DNA from: Tenrec ecaudatus
Lineage: Eukaryota; Chordata; Mammalia; Afrosoricida; Tenrecidae
Assembly (NCBI RefSeq): GCF_050624435.1
Contig: NC_134541.1
Coordinates: forward strand, 6,269,983 to 6,333,982
Direction of reading: 5' to 3'
Length of the DNA: 64,000 nt
The notes under the pieces are model-generated. The model saw only the letters and a list, made by a program, of their open reading frames with translations. It had not been told where the DNA came from and searched no databases. Below, piece by piece: positions 1 through 11,109 of this stretch. The position numbers were made by a program, and so were the translations under genes. How positions within the stretch are numbered: the stretch's first letter is position 1; every line of letters begins with the position of its first letter.

Positions 1-177
1 AGAAGTTCAGTAACAGTATTTAAAACCAGGCCAGGGGCTGACTGAGAAACAGCCATCAACTGTTCATATGTAAGTTCAGGATGAAGCTGAAGAAAATTAA
101 ATTAAGTCCACAAAAGCCAAAACACAACCTTGAGTCTCTCACATGAATTTCAAGACCATCTCAAGAACAAATTTGAC
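1..177 (+). mobile_element. RTE LINE fragment (post-endonuclease region)
   Basis: The stretch with ACCAGGCCAGGGGCTGACTG and TGAAGCTGAAGAAAATTAA matches the segment after the endonuclease domain of the afrotherian RTE. The same segment recurs at 27180-27295. It contains stops and is a dead fragment, cut at its 3' side by the L1 tail that follows. Confidence 0.75.
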
Positions 178-1300
178 TTATTTATTTTTAATCATTTTAT
201 TGGGGCTTGTACTTTATTTTATTATTATTTTAGTAAATAATTTTATTTGGGGCTCCTAAAGCTCTCTCTCTCTCTCTTTTTTTTTTTTTTACATTTTATT
301 AGGGGCTCATACAACTCTTATCACAATCCATACATAAATTGTATAAAGCACATCCATACATTCTTTGCCCTAATCAATTTCAAAGCATTTGCTCTCCACT
401 TAAGCCCTTTGTATCAGGTCCTCTTATTTTCCCCCCTCCCCCCTCCCTCATGAGCCCTTGATAATTTTAGATTGTTATTTTGTCATATCTTGCCTTATCC
501 GGACTCTCCCTCCACCCACTTCTCTGCCGTCCGTCTCCCAGGGGGGAGGTTACATGTGGATCCTTGTAATGCGTTCCCCCTTTCCAACCCACTCACCCTC
601 TACTCTCCCAGTACCGCCCCTCACACCCCTGGTCCTGAAGGTATCCACCCTGGATTCCCTGTGCCTCCAGCTCCCATATGCACCAGTGTGCAACCTCTGC
701 CCTATCCAGTCCTGCAAGGTAGAATTTGGATCATGGTAGTTGGGGGGAGGGAGCATCCAGGATCTGGGGGAAAGCTGTGTTCTTCATCGGTACATCGCAC
801 CCTGACTGACTCATCTCCTCTCCTAAACTGCTCTGTGAGGGGATCTCCAGTGGCCGACAAATGGGCCTTGGATCTCTACTCTGCACTTCCCCCTTCATTC
901 ACTATGGTGTATATATACATTTGCATAATGTCTTATACCTGGTCCCTTTAGCACCTCGTGATCGCAGAGGCTGGCGTGCTTCTTCCATGTGGGCTTTGTT
1001 GCTTCTGAGCTAGATGGCCGCTTGTTCACCTTTAAGCCTTTAAGACCCCAGACACTATCTCTTTCGATAGCTGGGCACCATCAGCTTTCTTCGCCACATT
1101 TGCTTATGCACCCGTTTGTCTTCAGCGATCATATCATGGAGGTGTGCAGCCAATGATATGATTTTTGTTCTTTGATGCCTGATAACTGATCCCTTTGGGA
1201 CCTCGTGATCACATAGGCTGGTGTGTTCTTCCATTTGGGCTTTGTTGCTTCTGAGCTAGATGGCCGCTTGTTTATCTTCAAGCCTTTAAGACCCCAGCTT
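178..1300 (-). mobile_element. L1 3' UTR, minus strand, with stacked 3' ends
   Basis: The block reads, on the plus strand, poly-T then ATTTTATTGGGG, i.e. the reverse complement of an L1 3' end with an AATAAAAT signal. Three such starts occur within about 110 bp (near 195, 240 and 290), so at least two further truncated 3' ends are stacked on the long copy. The long copy then runs through the lineage L1 3' UTR. A segment of about 100 bp (953-1051) is repeated at 1197-1297, the pair separated by an inverted-repeat stem (1128-1136 with 1154-1162). Short open frames here have no coding meaning. Confidence 0.8.
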
Positions 1301-1344
1301 GTACAACTTTTTTTTAAAAATTTTTTTTGGTTGTTTTTTTTTTG

Positions 1345-1905
1345 TACAACTTTTAAAAATATTTTAAAAAATCATTCTATTGGGGGCTCCTAGAACTCTT
1401 ATCATGATCCATACATCCATCCATTATGTTAAGCATATTTGTACATTTGTTGCCATCATTTTCAAAACATTTGCTTTCTACCTGAGTCCCTGGTATCAGC
1501 TTATTTTTCCCCCTCCCTCACGAACCCTTGATAATTTATAAATCATTTTGTCATGTCTTATACTGTCTGACATCTCCCTTCACCTACTTTTCTGTTGTCT
1601 ATCCCCCAGGAGGGAGGGGCTTATATATAGATCCTTGTGATTGGTTCCCCCTTTCAACCAAATTTCCCCTTCCCCTCCTGGTATTGCTACTCTCACTATT
1701 GGTCCTGAGGGGTTTATCTGTCTTGGATTCCCTGTGTTTCCAGTTCTTATCTGTACCAGTGTACATCTTCTGGTCTAGCTGGATTTGTAAGGTAGAATTG
1801 GGATCATGATAGTGGGGGAGGAAACATTATAGAACTAGAGGAACGTTGTATGTTTCATCGTTGCTATACTACACCCTGACTGGCTCGTCTCCTCTCCATG
1901 TAGTA
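1345..1905 (-). mobile_element. L1 3' UTR, minus strand
   Basis: A second copy of the same L1 3' UTR, starting from AT-rich tail sequence and ATTCTATTGGGGGCTCC. It is truncated near the CCCTGACTGGCTCGTCTCCTC landmark seen in the other copies. Confidence 0.8.
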
Positions 1906-2499
1906 AGTCCATAGAATCTATGTGGCAATGTGAAAAATACTATCTTTTTAACTTGTGAGATCTGACCTAGTGCCACGTGGCTAGGATCAGAGAACGAGTG
2001 CTGCAGGGGTACAGCTGATGTCAGAACTGATAGAAAAGTGCAAAAGTAGATATTTTGGTAATTTATATTTATCAATAGAATATTTTATTCCCCTACATAA
2101 GACTGGTCATTATGAATGATTGTTGAAGCTCTACGAAGACAACTGAGAATCTTATTTTTACTATGCTGTTTATTTCTATAAGTTTATGAAGATGAGACTC
2201 AATATACAAGATGCTATCATTAGATAGCATGCACATGGCTATGGAGTGAAATTTAATGTTCTTGTTGTTGGTGGTGTCATCAAGTTCATCCCGACCACTA
2301 GAGAACAAAACACTGCTGGTCCTCACAATTTTTCCTATGCTTGAGCCCATAGTTGCAACCACTGTATCACATTTCATAGTACATTAAAATATGTTAATAA
2401 TCTCAGTTTTTCAAAAAACATTCCTCCCAAAACAGAGTATGTCCCCATTACCTGAGAAATGAGCCAGCAGTTCAGAAAAACAAGGTAATTCCAACTTAC
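1906..2499. other. Single-copy AT-rich sequence
   Basis: No repeat is recognised here. The minus strand is open from 2377 to 2093, about 90 codons. An AG acceptor (GATACAG) sits near its start, but its phase does not fit the candidate exon at 2500-2544. The predicted peptide is unfamiliar. It could be an exon of an unidentified minus-strand gene or chance. Confidence 0.3.
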
Positions 2500-2544
2500 C
2501 AGTATTTGGGGCTTTCTCTTCTTCGCTTGGGGCCAGTTGGTATC
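2500..2544 (-). CDS. Candidate 45-nt internal exon, unidentified gene
   Basis: On the minus strand a pyrimidine-rich acceptor (TTTGTCTTCTAAG) is followed by 15 open codons ending at a strong donor, CTG|GTAAGT. The peptide is DTNWPQAKKRKPQIL, with a basic KKRK stretch. Using the upstream CCCTTAG acceptor instead would lengthen the exon to about 57 nt. Entry and exit phase are both 0, which would fit an upstream exon ending at 4791. I do not recognise the protein and no second convincing downstream exon was found. The call rests only on splice signals. Confidence 0.2.
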
Positions 2545-3427
2545 CTTAGAAGACAAACCTAAGGGTAGAAAGAGAAGCTGTGAGAAAGCAGATCACCCAC
2601 AGTACTCCCCAATTAGCTCTTCTCATCATGGGAGGCGCTTTGCTGAGCTATGGTCACTAAAGGCTTCTCACATGAACCTGGAGCCTTGGTCCCCTTTTCA
2701 CCTCTCCACACCCTCAACAACTCTCACCTCTTGTCGGTCTCTTCCTGGTCTCCATATCTAATCTGTCTTTTGAAGCCAAGACCTTTTCTTAGTCCTATTT
2801 TCCCTAGGCCAAAGGACCAAGCAATGTAATGACCACAGTCAGGGTGGTCACTGCTTTGAAATTCGTCCACAGGGCCAGTGGCAAATTATTTCATCTCCAG
2901 ATGGATCTTGGCAAGCTGTGGGGGGTGATGTCTTCAATCCTCACTTAGGAAATCTTCTTATTCCCATGTATCCAGGACCTATGAGATGGAGAAGGAATTT
3001 CATGTTGCTGCATCCTTGACAGTGGGCTCTAAACCTAGGCCTCTTCAGTAGGGGTCCTGACTTCTCACATTATTCTCAGTTGACAATCACAGGTGTTGGC
3101 TTACTTGGGCTTTCTGGATTTTCTAGATTTATTAATTTCTGGTTTATAAGCCCTCTAGTCTGCGCCCCTCTTGCCTCCAGAGATCTGATTCAAGTTCCAT
3201 ATCCCACATCCGTTTCTGCAGCTTGAATCAAAAGACACAATACAGACTAATGCCTGTGGGGAAAGATACTGTCTCCCTGCAGACCAGACAGGCCTGCAGC
3301 TGTCGGCTTCGGACTCCCTGCAGTGTATTACTGAAGGGGACCCTTCTACCATAGTCCTTGTAGTTTCTCAACAACGACCTAGTGGGACTATGTAAGCAAT
3401 ATGCTGTGGACCACCAAGGAGGTTGGA
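2545..3427. other. Single-copy sequence, nothing recognised
   Basis: Mixed-composition DNA without recognisable repeats, convincing exons or RNA genes. The open frames are short and lack coding character. Confidence 0.4.
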
Positions 3428-3870
3428 CACTATGTTAGGCTGGGTTTCGATAAACAAAACCAGTGACACTCATATACGTATAAGGAAGAACTTTATATCA
3501 AGAAAGCAATCCAGCCCAGTCCAACTTAAATCCATGGGTCCAAGGTCAGTGGTGCCCTCTTCAGACTCACAGGGTTGTAGACCAATGATGCAGAAGGTGA
3601 AGCAGGATGCAGGAAGATCACAGGCCTGTGGGTGCACAATGGCATGGATTTAAGGTCAGTAGAAACATGGCAGGGCATCAGTAGCTCTCAGGGTTGGGTG
3701 GCCCATATGGGGTCACCCCTGTAGGCAGACACTGAGTCCCAGCAAGTTGGAAGGTGAAGGGGTAGAGAAATAGAAATAAATTGACTGGGGGTTGGGGTGT
3801 GGGTAGAGAAGTTTTCAGTGTCTCATAAAAGGCTACACCTCCCATGAGACATCATCAGACAAAACTTGTT
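3428..3870 (+). mobile_element. LTR-like dispersed repeat, degraded copy
   Basis: Beginning near TATGTTAGGCTGGGTTTCGA, the sequence is collinear with the LTR-like element at 24290-24896. Shared landmarks in order are ACACTCATAT.CGTATAAG, AGAAAGCAATCCAGCCCAG, CTTCAGACTCACA and GATCACAGGCC.GTGGGT. The second half is diverged and the 3' end is uncertain. No coding potential. Confidence 0.55.
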
Positions 3871-4790
3871 TAGATGCAAATGGAGATTCAGTTCTCCAGC
3901 AGCAGAGTGCGTTCTGCTTTGGGTTCAAGCCAAACATCCCCACCCGCGACCCCGCAAGACTCCACCCCAACACAACCACCCCCTAACTCCCATCACCACC
4001 CTAAAATCCCCAGGAACCACAGATCCACATACTGAAATCAAGGTCACCTTCAATCCTTTCCCCCAGGCCCTCAACAAACCAAAGTTTTGAGACCGACAGA
4101 GGCACCTTCATCCCGGCCCTTGCTCAATGACGTCGGGGTGTCTCCAGCTTCCACCAACAAACGTACCCTCATATGCAAGAGAGGCTCTGGATTCCCAACG
4201 TGTCTCGGAAATACAGGGCCAATTACGCGTTCCCACCCTAAAATTGGCGGGTTTGCCCCCTCGCCGCGCCCCCACTGACAGGGCATGCGAGTCTCTGGGC
4301 GCTGGCGGAATGCTTGCCCGCAGCTCCAAGAAACCGCGAAAGGCCTCTCTGAGCCCGCCGGCCGTCGCGCAGTAACCCGGACAGAGAGAGAGAGAGAACG
4401 AACATTCCGAGCCCGAGCGGCCGCGGAGCCTCCCCCAACTCCGGGACTGAGGATGCCTCCACCCAACCGGGGTACAGACGCGTCCCCTTCCCCACACACG
4501 GAGCCCGGAAACCCGAGCAGCCAGGACCCAGCCCCCGAACCCTCCCCGTCCGACGCTGGGCCCACCTTCCCTGCCCTCGTGACCGCGCGGGAAAAGCCAC
4601 TCGGGCGTCGAGGACCCCGCGGCCGCGCTCGTCCGTCCGTCCGTCAGTCAGCGGGGCGGGCTTCCCGGGAGCCCGTCCGCAAGGCGCTCAGGCTGCGGCT
4701 CCCTCGGCCGCCACAGAGCCGCCGCGGGGCAGGCGGGACGGGACAGGGTGGTCACTGCGTCCTCGGCTCCCGGTCCCGCCCTCAGAATAC

Positions 4791-4949
4791 CTGCTCGTCA
4801 CCCGCAGCCGCTCCGAAAGCCCCGACTAGCTCCTGTCCCAGGAGCCTCAAGGCGCCTCTCGGCGCGCGGCTGACGTCAGAAGGCGCTTCCGGTCGCTGGC
4901 GGTGACAGCTTCCGTCTGAGCTTGGCCCCCTCCCTGTGGTGGGGTCCAT
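4791..4949 (-). CDS. Candidate first coding exon, unidentified gene
   Basis: On the minus strand an ATG at 4949-4947 opens 53 codons (MDPTTGRGPS...AAAGDEQ) ending at CAG|GTATTC, a usable but weak donor. Phase is 0, compatible with the candidate exon at 2544-2500. The ATG lies just upstream of the CRE/ETS pair when read on the minus strand, which would place those sites inside the exon; this argues against the model. The peptide is not recognised and the frame is GC-rich, so this may be chance. Confidence 0.15.
4871..4892. promoter_or_regulatory. CRE and ETS binding sites
   Basis: A palindromic TGACGTCA (ATF/CREB consensus) lies 7 bp before CTTCCGG (ETS consensus) inside the CpG island. Paired CRE and ETS motifs near a CpG-island start site are typical of ubiquitously expressed promoters. 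They probably mark the core promoter. Confidence 0.6.
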
Positions 4950-4986
4950 TCGCAGTCTGAGCGCCCGCACAAGTCCGGGTACGGCT

Positions 4987-5027
4987 GCGCTGGTGGCGCA
5001 GTGGTGGCTGCTAGCCGGGAGCAAGGG
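4987..5027 (+). mobile_element. AfroSINE head fragment at CpG island edge
   Basis: GCGCTGGTGGCGCAGTGGT followed by GGCTGCTAGCC matches the 5' head of AfroSINE. It is only about 40 bp long and lies within the CpG-rich sequence. Confidence 0.5.
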
Positions 5028-5109
5028 GAGGCGTTCCATCCGGTCCGGCCTCGCCGTCTCGGCCCCACAGGCTCCCTGCAGTCGGCGTCGGCTCGTGGCA
5101 GTAAAAGCT

Positions 5110-5345
5110 TTGGGTTTCTGAGACGGAAGCCTCAGCTTTCTCCTGCAGAGCGGCTGGGGCTTTCGAATGGCTGACCTTGCGGTTCACAGCCCAAGACATC
5201 ACCCACCCCGCCATCAAGGCTCTCTTCCGAACTTTAAACCCAGAAAGCAGACTCGCTGCCGTGGAGTCCATGCTGACTCAGAGCGACCCCCCTGTGAGTT
5301 TCAGACGCACTGTGTCCGGGAGCAGAAAGGCCGGTCTTGCTTCTG
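5110..5345 (-). mobile_element. Two AfroSINE fragments, minus strand
   Basis: 5110-5228 is the reverse complement of the head and body: CCATCAAGGCTC at its end is the SINE start, and TTCGAATGGCTGACCTTGCGG is the conserved internal box. 5245-5345 is the tail of a second copy (GCTGCCGTGGAGTCCATGCT). They adjoin the CpG island. Confidence 0.75.
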
Positions 5346-5461
5346 CCGAGCTTCTGCCCAACTCCAGACTTTAGTGGCGCTTAATTCCCTGACTTCAGGC
5401 TCGGTAACAAACGCCGTTTATAAGGGTAGCAAACTCAACGCACAGCCAGCGAGTACGTGAA

Positions 5462-5632
5462 TCTCACAGCGACTCTGTAGGACAGAGAGCCATTGCCCCC
5501 GTGGGTTTCCCAGACGGTAGCTCTTTACCCTCGTCTTTCTCCAGCTGGCCTATCCGCTGGTGGTTTCTAACGGCTAGCTTTGTGGTTAACAGCCCAACAG
5601 CATCGCACTGAGCCACCAGGCGCCTCAAGAAG
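5462..5632 (-). mobile_element. AfroSINE, minus strand
   Basis: Contains CCCGTGGGTTTCCCAGACGG, the internal GGTGGTTTCTAACGGCTAGC box and the reverse-complement head GAGCCACCAGGCGCCTC. Confidence 0.8.
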
Positions 5633-5721
5633 TCACGATGGTTGTCAAATCCCAGGTCGTGTCCTGTGCGACGCAAAGCCAATTTGGCCACGGGAGTGAC
5701 GAAACTCAACTCGAACAACCA

Positions 5722-6070
5722 AACTCACCGTCATTCAGTTGATTTCGACTCATAGTGATCCTATAAGCCATGGTAGGGCTGCCCTCTGTGGATTTCCAAG
5801 GCTGTAAATCTTTACCGAAGTAGAAAGCCTCATCTTTTTCCCTCGGGGTGGCCACTATGCCCAAGAGTTCCCGAAGGAGGAGTTAGAAGAGTTTTATGCA
5901 TAAATGGGAAATAGAGAGTCAAACGATCCCATGTGGGATTCTGAGGCTGTAAATCTTTACTGGAAAAGAAAGCCTCATCTTTTTCCCGTTGGCGCAGGTT
6001 AGAACAGCCAACCATGAGGTTAACTGTAGCAGCCCAATGCATAACTCACTGAGGCACCAGGGCACCAGCG
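5722..6070 (-). mobile_element. Two AfroSINE copies, minus strand
   Basis: One copy runs from the tail (TCAGTTGATTTCGACTCATAG) to about 5862. A partial copy, 5935-6070, ends with the head CACTGAGGCACCAGGGCACC. Unrelated sequence separates them. Confidence 0.75.
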
Positions 6071-6654
6071 GATAGAGTTTCAGCACTTCCTAAATGCCGG
6101 CTTCAAATATTGTGTCCAGCTAAACAAAGTTTATACATGTTTTCTAAAAAAAATTGCAACAATTACAGTCAACACACTCCATTTCCAAGGAGGGATATTT
6201 TGACCTATGAGAGGTACAAAATAAGCACACTTAATTAGTTCTCAATTTTATCTAATGAAAGTTCTTATGGCCATGGTACGTTTTACCCCAGGGGAGGAGA
6301 TGCCTATTGCAAGTGAAGGCAGTGTTTTCACACTGACCGTTTTTTGTGATGTCGATTAGATCCTAGCATCTTCAGCTCCTGGGCCTGGGATTTTATTATA
6401 ATCATCTTTTATACACTTTGTCGTCAAACGAATTCATGGCCTTGTAGCTAACTACAGCACATGGAAAACAAAGGAAATGGTCATAAAACTATGATTGGCA
6501 GCAGATCAATTCCTCACTGATGCAGGTATGACTAGAGAAGCAGGTGAGGAAAGGGCCATGCTTAGGACATTTGCACAATTGCAGATTCTGCAGCCCTCTG
6601 ACCACCTGACTACTTGGAAGTTGGAGTTATGATTCAAGACCAAGCAGCCCAGGG
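6071..6654. other. Single-copy AT-rich sequence
   Basis: No repeat or gene recognised. It could include old unrecognised repeat sequence. Confidence 0.35.
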
Positions 6655-7575
6655 AACAACAAGAGATCTAAAATTGATGGTGTGGAGGGCGTATAATGCC
6701 TGGTGGGGTTTGATCAAGGTTGCAATATAGATATAGCCGAGAGCAATTACTGAGAGTGGAATGGCGGGTGAGCAATGGTGGGTGGGACAGGAGGAAGGGT
6801 GAAAAGAAATAGAAGAAAGAACAAAAAGGCAAAAGCGATTTATAGAGGTAAGCTATAGGCATATATATGTAAATATTTTAATTTATAATCAAAGGGATAA
6901 AGGTCAAAGTACATATATTTATATGTTAAGTATTGAGGTAGCAGACAGACTTTGGGCCTCTACTTGAGGCCTCCCTAAACACAATGACACTTTGTTCAAA
7001 TAACCTGGCACTCTTTGATACGCACCTTCCCGAAATAATCGTAGAAGACTAAATGGATGCATAAGCAAGTGTGGTGAAGAAAGCTGATGGTTCCCAGCTA
7101 TCAAAAGATAGAGAGTCTGGGATCTTAAAGGCTTGAAGTTAAACAAATGGCCGTATAGCAGGAAAGCAACAAGGCCCACATGGAGGAAGCACACTAACCT
7201 GTGTGATCATGAGGTGTCAACGGGATCAGGTATCAGGTGTCAAAAGATCCAAACAATTATATTGATTGCTCCCATGAGTGAACAAGGGGGGTTGGAGTAT
7301 AGATCCAAAGTCCATCTGTAGATAATTGGATATCCCCCCACAGAAAGGTTACAAGGAAGGGACGATTCAACCAGGGTGCAGTATAGCACCAACAAAACAC
7401 ACACCATTCCTCTAGTTCTTGAATGCTTCCTCTCCCACCATGACTCAGTTCTACCTTACAAATCAGGCTAGACTGGAGTAGACACATTGGTACAGATAAG
7501 AACTCTCGACACATGGAATCCAGGACATATAAACCCCTCAGGAACAGTAGTGGGAGTAGGGAGATGTATATAAAG
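6655..7575 (+). mobile_element. L1 3' UTR upstream part, plus strand
   Basis: Plus-strand landmarks of the L1 3' UTR are seen in order: GTGGTGAAGAAAGCTGATGG, ATCTTAAAGGCTTGAAG, GGCCCACATGGAGGAAGCAC, CATGACTCAGTTCTACCTTAC and TGGTACAGATAAGAACTC. The final several hundred bp ending in AATAAAAT are missing, so the element is broken at its 3' side. Confidence 0.7.
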
Positions 7576-9604
7576 GTAGTAACTGCCGCTAATGAATTAG
7601 AAGAATCCCAAAGTTAATTCAACCATTCAGTAAAGTCTCTGGCTGTTGTTGCTTCTAAAATCACTACATATCATCTTAACCACGTTAAAGGTTTCACAAC
7701 AGCACAGTGAAGAAAAGAAGTCAGTTACCTAGCAGAAATACCTGGCAGACGATGAATTCCTCCTTGGTGAGCGAAATGAGACCAGCTTACCCTGAAGATG
7801 AGAACTTGCCTATAGCGAGGCAGAAGTTAAGTATTTGCTCATTTAAGTTGCACAACTAATGCCAATTTCAGTCCATGCAGAACAGCATGATTTTGAATTG
7901 GTCAAAGGATATTCGATTAATCCCTGATCTAGAGAAGGGGGCTGCAAAGGAGAAACTTATAAAGCCTTTGGACCAAAATTAAGTGGTTGACTTAAACCCA
8001 GATCTTGCTAAATTAAACTGACTATTTACTGATCTGTCTGCCTGGGACTAAATGTTTGCTTAAATGCATCTTTGAACAAGCTTCTGTTATCTAGTATGTT
8101 AATTGCTAGAAATCCTTTAAAAGGGGGATATTTTCTCTGCAATGCAGCCAGGATGTTGAAGGAATACAACCAAAGGAAGAGGATTTTAACAGAGACACAT
8201 TGAGGGAAAATAGTTTTAAGAAATAATCCTTTCATGATAAAAAGATCTAGAAAAACGTTTCAGAGGAGGTGAGGAGACTGGACAGCCAGTCAACTCTTCT
8301 CAAGTTTCCTGGGCATTCAAGAAAGCTTCACTTGAGCAAGCAGTTTCTAAATAAAGAGCCTTGGTGCTAATTCGTTTTCTTTCTTATTTTTTTTTTGGGG
8401 GGGTGGGGAGTGTTAATTCTTATTATAAGGTCAAGATCCCTAGTGTGATTTACACCAACCTAGGCATTTTTATAACCCTTTCTGAAAAAAATGTGTACAT
8501 TGGAAGCATTCTGTGATTATGATTATAACATTTGTAGGCCACCTATACAGATCTAAGCATGTATAGCCACTGGGAGTCTTTCCCCACTTCTTTAACCCTC
8601 CCTTTTTGTGACCTCAGTGAAAACTAACCAATCAATAATTTTATTGCAATCTCTTGGTTTCTTGTCCTGTCTCCGTCCCTGCTGAAGACCCAGTCTCTGG
8701 AATTGCTGTATCTTCACCTATACTTACTGGTGGTTTTCCTTCTAGATGTCTTATGCTGAATAAATCCTCTGGATTTTCATTCAGGGTCTGAATGTTTTTT
8801 CTGCCTACAAAAATTCAGATAAAAATATAACCCTAAGCACATACCCTTGAAAAAATGCGGGGAGCAGAGAACGGGAAGAGAGTGTACATGGATGAATCCT
8901 TAATTCTCATATATGAGGAAACCGGCAGGCTGGGTTTCTGGTGAGTTGGAGGTGAGTCCTAATCACATTGTCATAATTAGTACTGTTCCCCACTATATCC
9001 TCCCATTATAGCGCTCCCATACAGTTACCTCTGCGTGCACATGGCTGATTGCCATGTAGCCGACAGCTTTAACTAGAGCAAGATGTGTGCTATTGCTCTC
9101 TAAGCTGAAGACAGCCACTCCCCCTTACCTGTCCTTGCCGGGCATTGGTGTTAGGTTAGGTTACTCCTCCAATGTATTCAGGGACCTTTAGAGTTAGGGC
9201 ACACTCACTTTGTTACATATGAGGTTACCTGTAATTAGGGGGGCTTGCAAACTGCCACCCCCAGAGTGTATTGGAAATATATTGGTTGGAAATATATTCT
9301 CTCTCTGCATAGGCCTGGCTTCTGATGTCACTTTAATTTTACCCCTCAATTACACAACTGCTCCTTGAACCCATTTTATTGTGGGGGTCCACAAAAATCC
9401 ATTCACATGTCATCTTCTCTAGCCCTTACTTATCTTCCAATTCATATGCTAATGGACTGGGATCTGGAGCGGGGACCAGAAGACCCTGGGCCTCTCTGAA
9501 TCATCTTGCTTTCCCATGGCCATTACAGGTACCAATAAGCCAAGGAACCATTTAAGAAAAAAGCTTTACTTCCCACACCCCTTCCTTCTTTTTACTACAA
9601 AATT
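7576..9604. other. Single-copy sequence with short homopolymers
   Basis: No gene is supported. There is a T-run followed by a G-run at about 8385-8412. The rest has average AT-rich composition and may hold old diverged repeats I cannot name. Confidence 0.35.
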
Positions 9605-10012
9605 TCATGCTGTGTGTCTACGAGTGTGTGTCTCTGTGTGGGAGCATGAATGTACTTCTGTTGTGTGGTAGTGTATGTGACACAGGTGAGTGTGCCTGTG
9701 CCTTTCATGTGTGTGTGTTGGGTGTGTGTGTATGAACTTAAAAGTACCTGTGAGGGTGTGTTTGTCTGTGAGTGAGTGTGAGCGAGACTGTGTTGTGGAT
9801 GAAGGTGTTAACGTGTGTGTGAGGGTGTTGTGTGTGTCTGTGAGCATGTGTCTGGCATGTTTGTGATGGGGTTGTGTGGGTGAAGGTGCTGTGTGTGATG
9901 GTGCTGTGCATGCGAGGGTTTTGTGTGTGTGAGGCTGTGGTGTGTGTCAGAGCATGTGTGCCTGTTTTTTTGTGTGTGAGGGTGTTGTGTGCGTTTGAGC
10001 ATGCAGGTGGAG
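9605..10012 (+). repeat. Degenerate TG-rich low-complexity tract
   Basis: About 400 bp are dominated by TGTG interspersed with GAGG, CATG and GGTGTTG words, with higher-order repetition of GTGAGGGTGTTGTGTG-like units. It looks like an expanded (TG)n that has decayed. Open frames on the minus strand rich in His and Thr are products of this composition. Confidence 0.8.
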
Positions 10013-10224
10013 AAAGTGGCAAGTGCAGTCGCCCCCTGGTGGTTATTTGGGGGGTTCTCCACTCCTGAGTGAACCCTGCTACAAGTCCATACTCACCTTT
10101 CTCCGGAGGCCATTGTTTTCCACACTTGTTCCCGAGATGACCTCACGCAGGTAAACACCGCGAAGCACAGCAAAGCAAGAGCTCCTTTGGGACTTCAGTC
10201 GGCCGGCAGTGACTTAGTGAATAG

Positions 10225-10665
10225 GACTGTAAGGCGCTTCTTACTGCCAGAGAAGACAACGAGAGAACTTAAGTAACTTTTCTGGCTCCCAGCTAGTGAG
10301 GGTCCAGGCAGCCTCATGCATACCTTTTATACCCTGGGCCCACCCCCTTCGGGAGTCCCACATTGCGACACTTTCCCCAGCTCCCTGATGTCCCCAGCTC
10401 CCTGCTCAGTACCTGGGACTTAGTAGTGGTGCTTAGTATCTGGTTCCTGGCTGACTGAATGAGAATTAATGCCTCTTTGGCTGCCCAGCTCCTGGGCATT
10501 AAGACTTCCTTCCTCAGAAACCGTCTGTGATGTTCCTTCTGCCTCCAGGCAGGGCTCTGAGATCCCTGTGCCTCCCCCACCAGCCTGGCTGTCCGCACGT
10601 ATTGTCTGCCACATAGTAGGTGCTTAGCAGTAGGTATCTGTAGAAAGCATGAATGAATGCAAGCT
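10225..10665. repeat. MIR SINE fragments
   Basis: GAGAACTTAAGTAACTTTTCTGG near 10262 matches the MIR core in minus orientation. The ATAGTAGGTGCTTAGCAGTAGG ... GAATGAATGC segment near 10613-10660 matches the MIR 3' part in plus orientation. Both are old and diverged. Confidence 0.5.
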
Positions 10666-11109
10666 TCCTAGGTCATAGGGGTGTGGGAAGAGCCTCGAGG
10701 GAAGGAGGGTTAAGAACTCTGAGCACTGGGCAAGATGATGACTCACCTGCAGAGCATAAAAAACACAGTCGGGGTGGGGGGCAGTAGGACCATCAGAGTC
10801 TGGGCCCTGGAACCAAGGTCCAGTTTCGAGTCTGCAGTACAGCTCACTAGTGTCGAGCAGTGCAGCTCACTAGTGTCGGGCGAGGGTATCCGGGTGCCTG
10901 CTGTCCCCAGTCGCCACACACTCGGTGCCTTAAAACAACACAGATATAACCGTCCCCGTCCCCGTCCCCCCCAGCCAGAGGGCTGGAAGTCGTAACTAAA
11001 CTTGTCAAGGTGTGGTAAGGACTGCTTCCCTGGGGTGGGGGTGGGGGGACAGGGGTGGCGATGGGAGCCAGAAAAGAATCAGTTTCCTGTTACGTCCGCC
11101 GCCCCCCCC
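10666..11109. other. GC-rich single-copy sequence
   Basis: Contains (CCGTCC)n near 10953, and C- and G-runs near 11030-11110. A short direct repeat, CAGCTCACTAGTGTCG, occurs twice at about 10840-10880. No gene recognised. Confidence 0.4.

Larger units (their letters stand above)
4085..5120. promoter_or_regulatory. CpG island promoter
   Basis: This is the only long stretch with dense, undepleted CpG dinucleotides and high GC. It carries a perfect CRE (TGACGTCA, 4871-4878), an ETS core (CTTCCGG, 4886-4892), a second CRE-like TGACGTCG near 4129, a GAGA tract near 4384 and GTCCGTCC repeats near 4630. Such islands mark housekeeping promoters and are often bidirectional. The direction of transcription is not settled. 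Open frames inside it are long because GC-rich DNA has few stops. Confidence 0.75.

Noticed and set aside
4285-4905. 206-codon plus-strand frame in the CpG island
   Set aside because: GC-rich DNA has few stops. The peptide is a Pro/Arg/Ser composition artefact, and competing frames are open on the other strand.
9605-10062. Histidine/threonine-rich frames
   Set aside because: Direct translation of the TG/CA tract.
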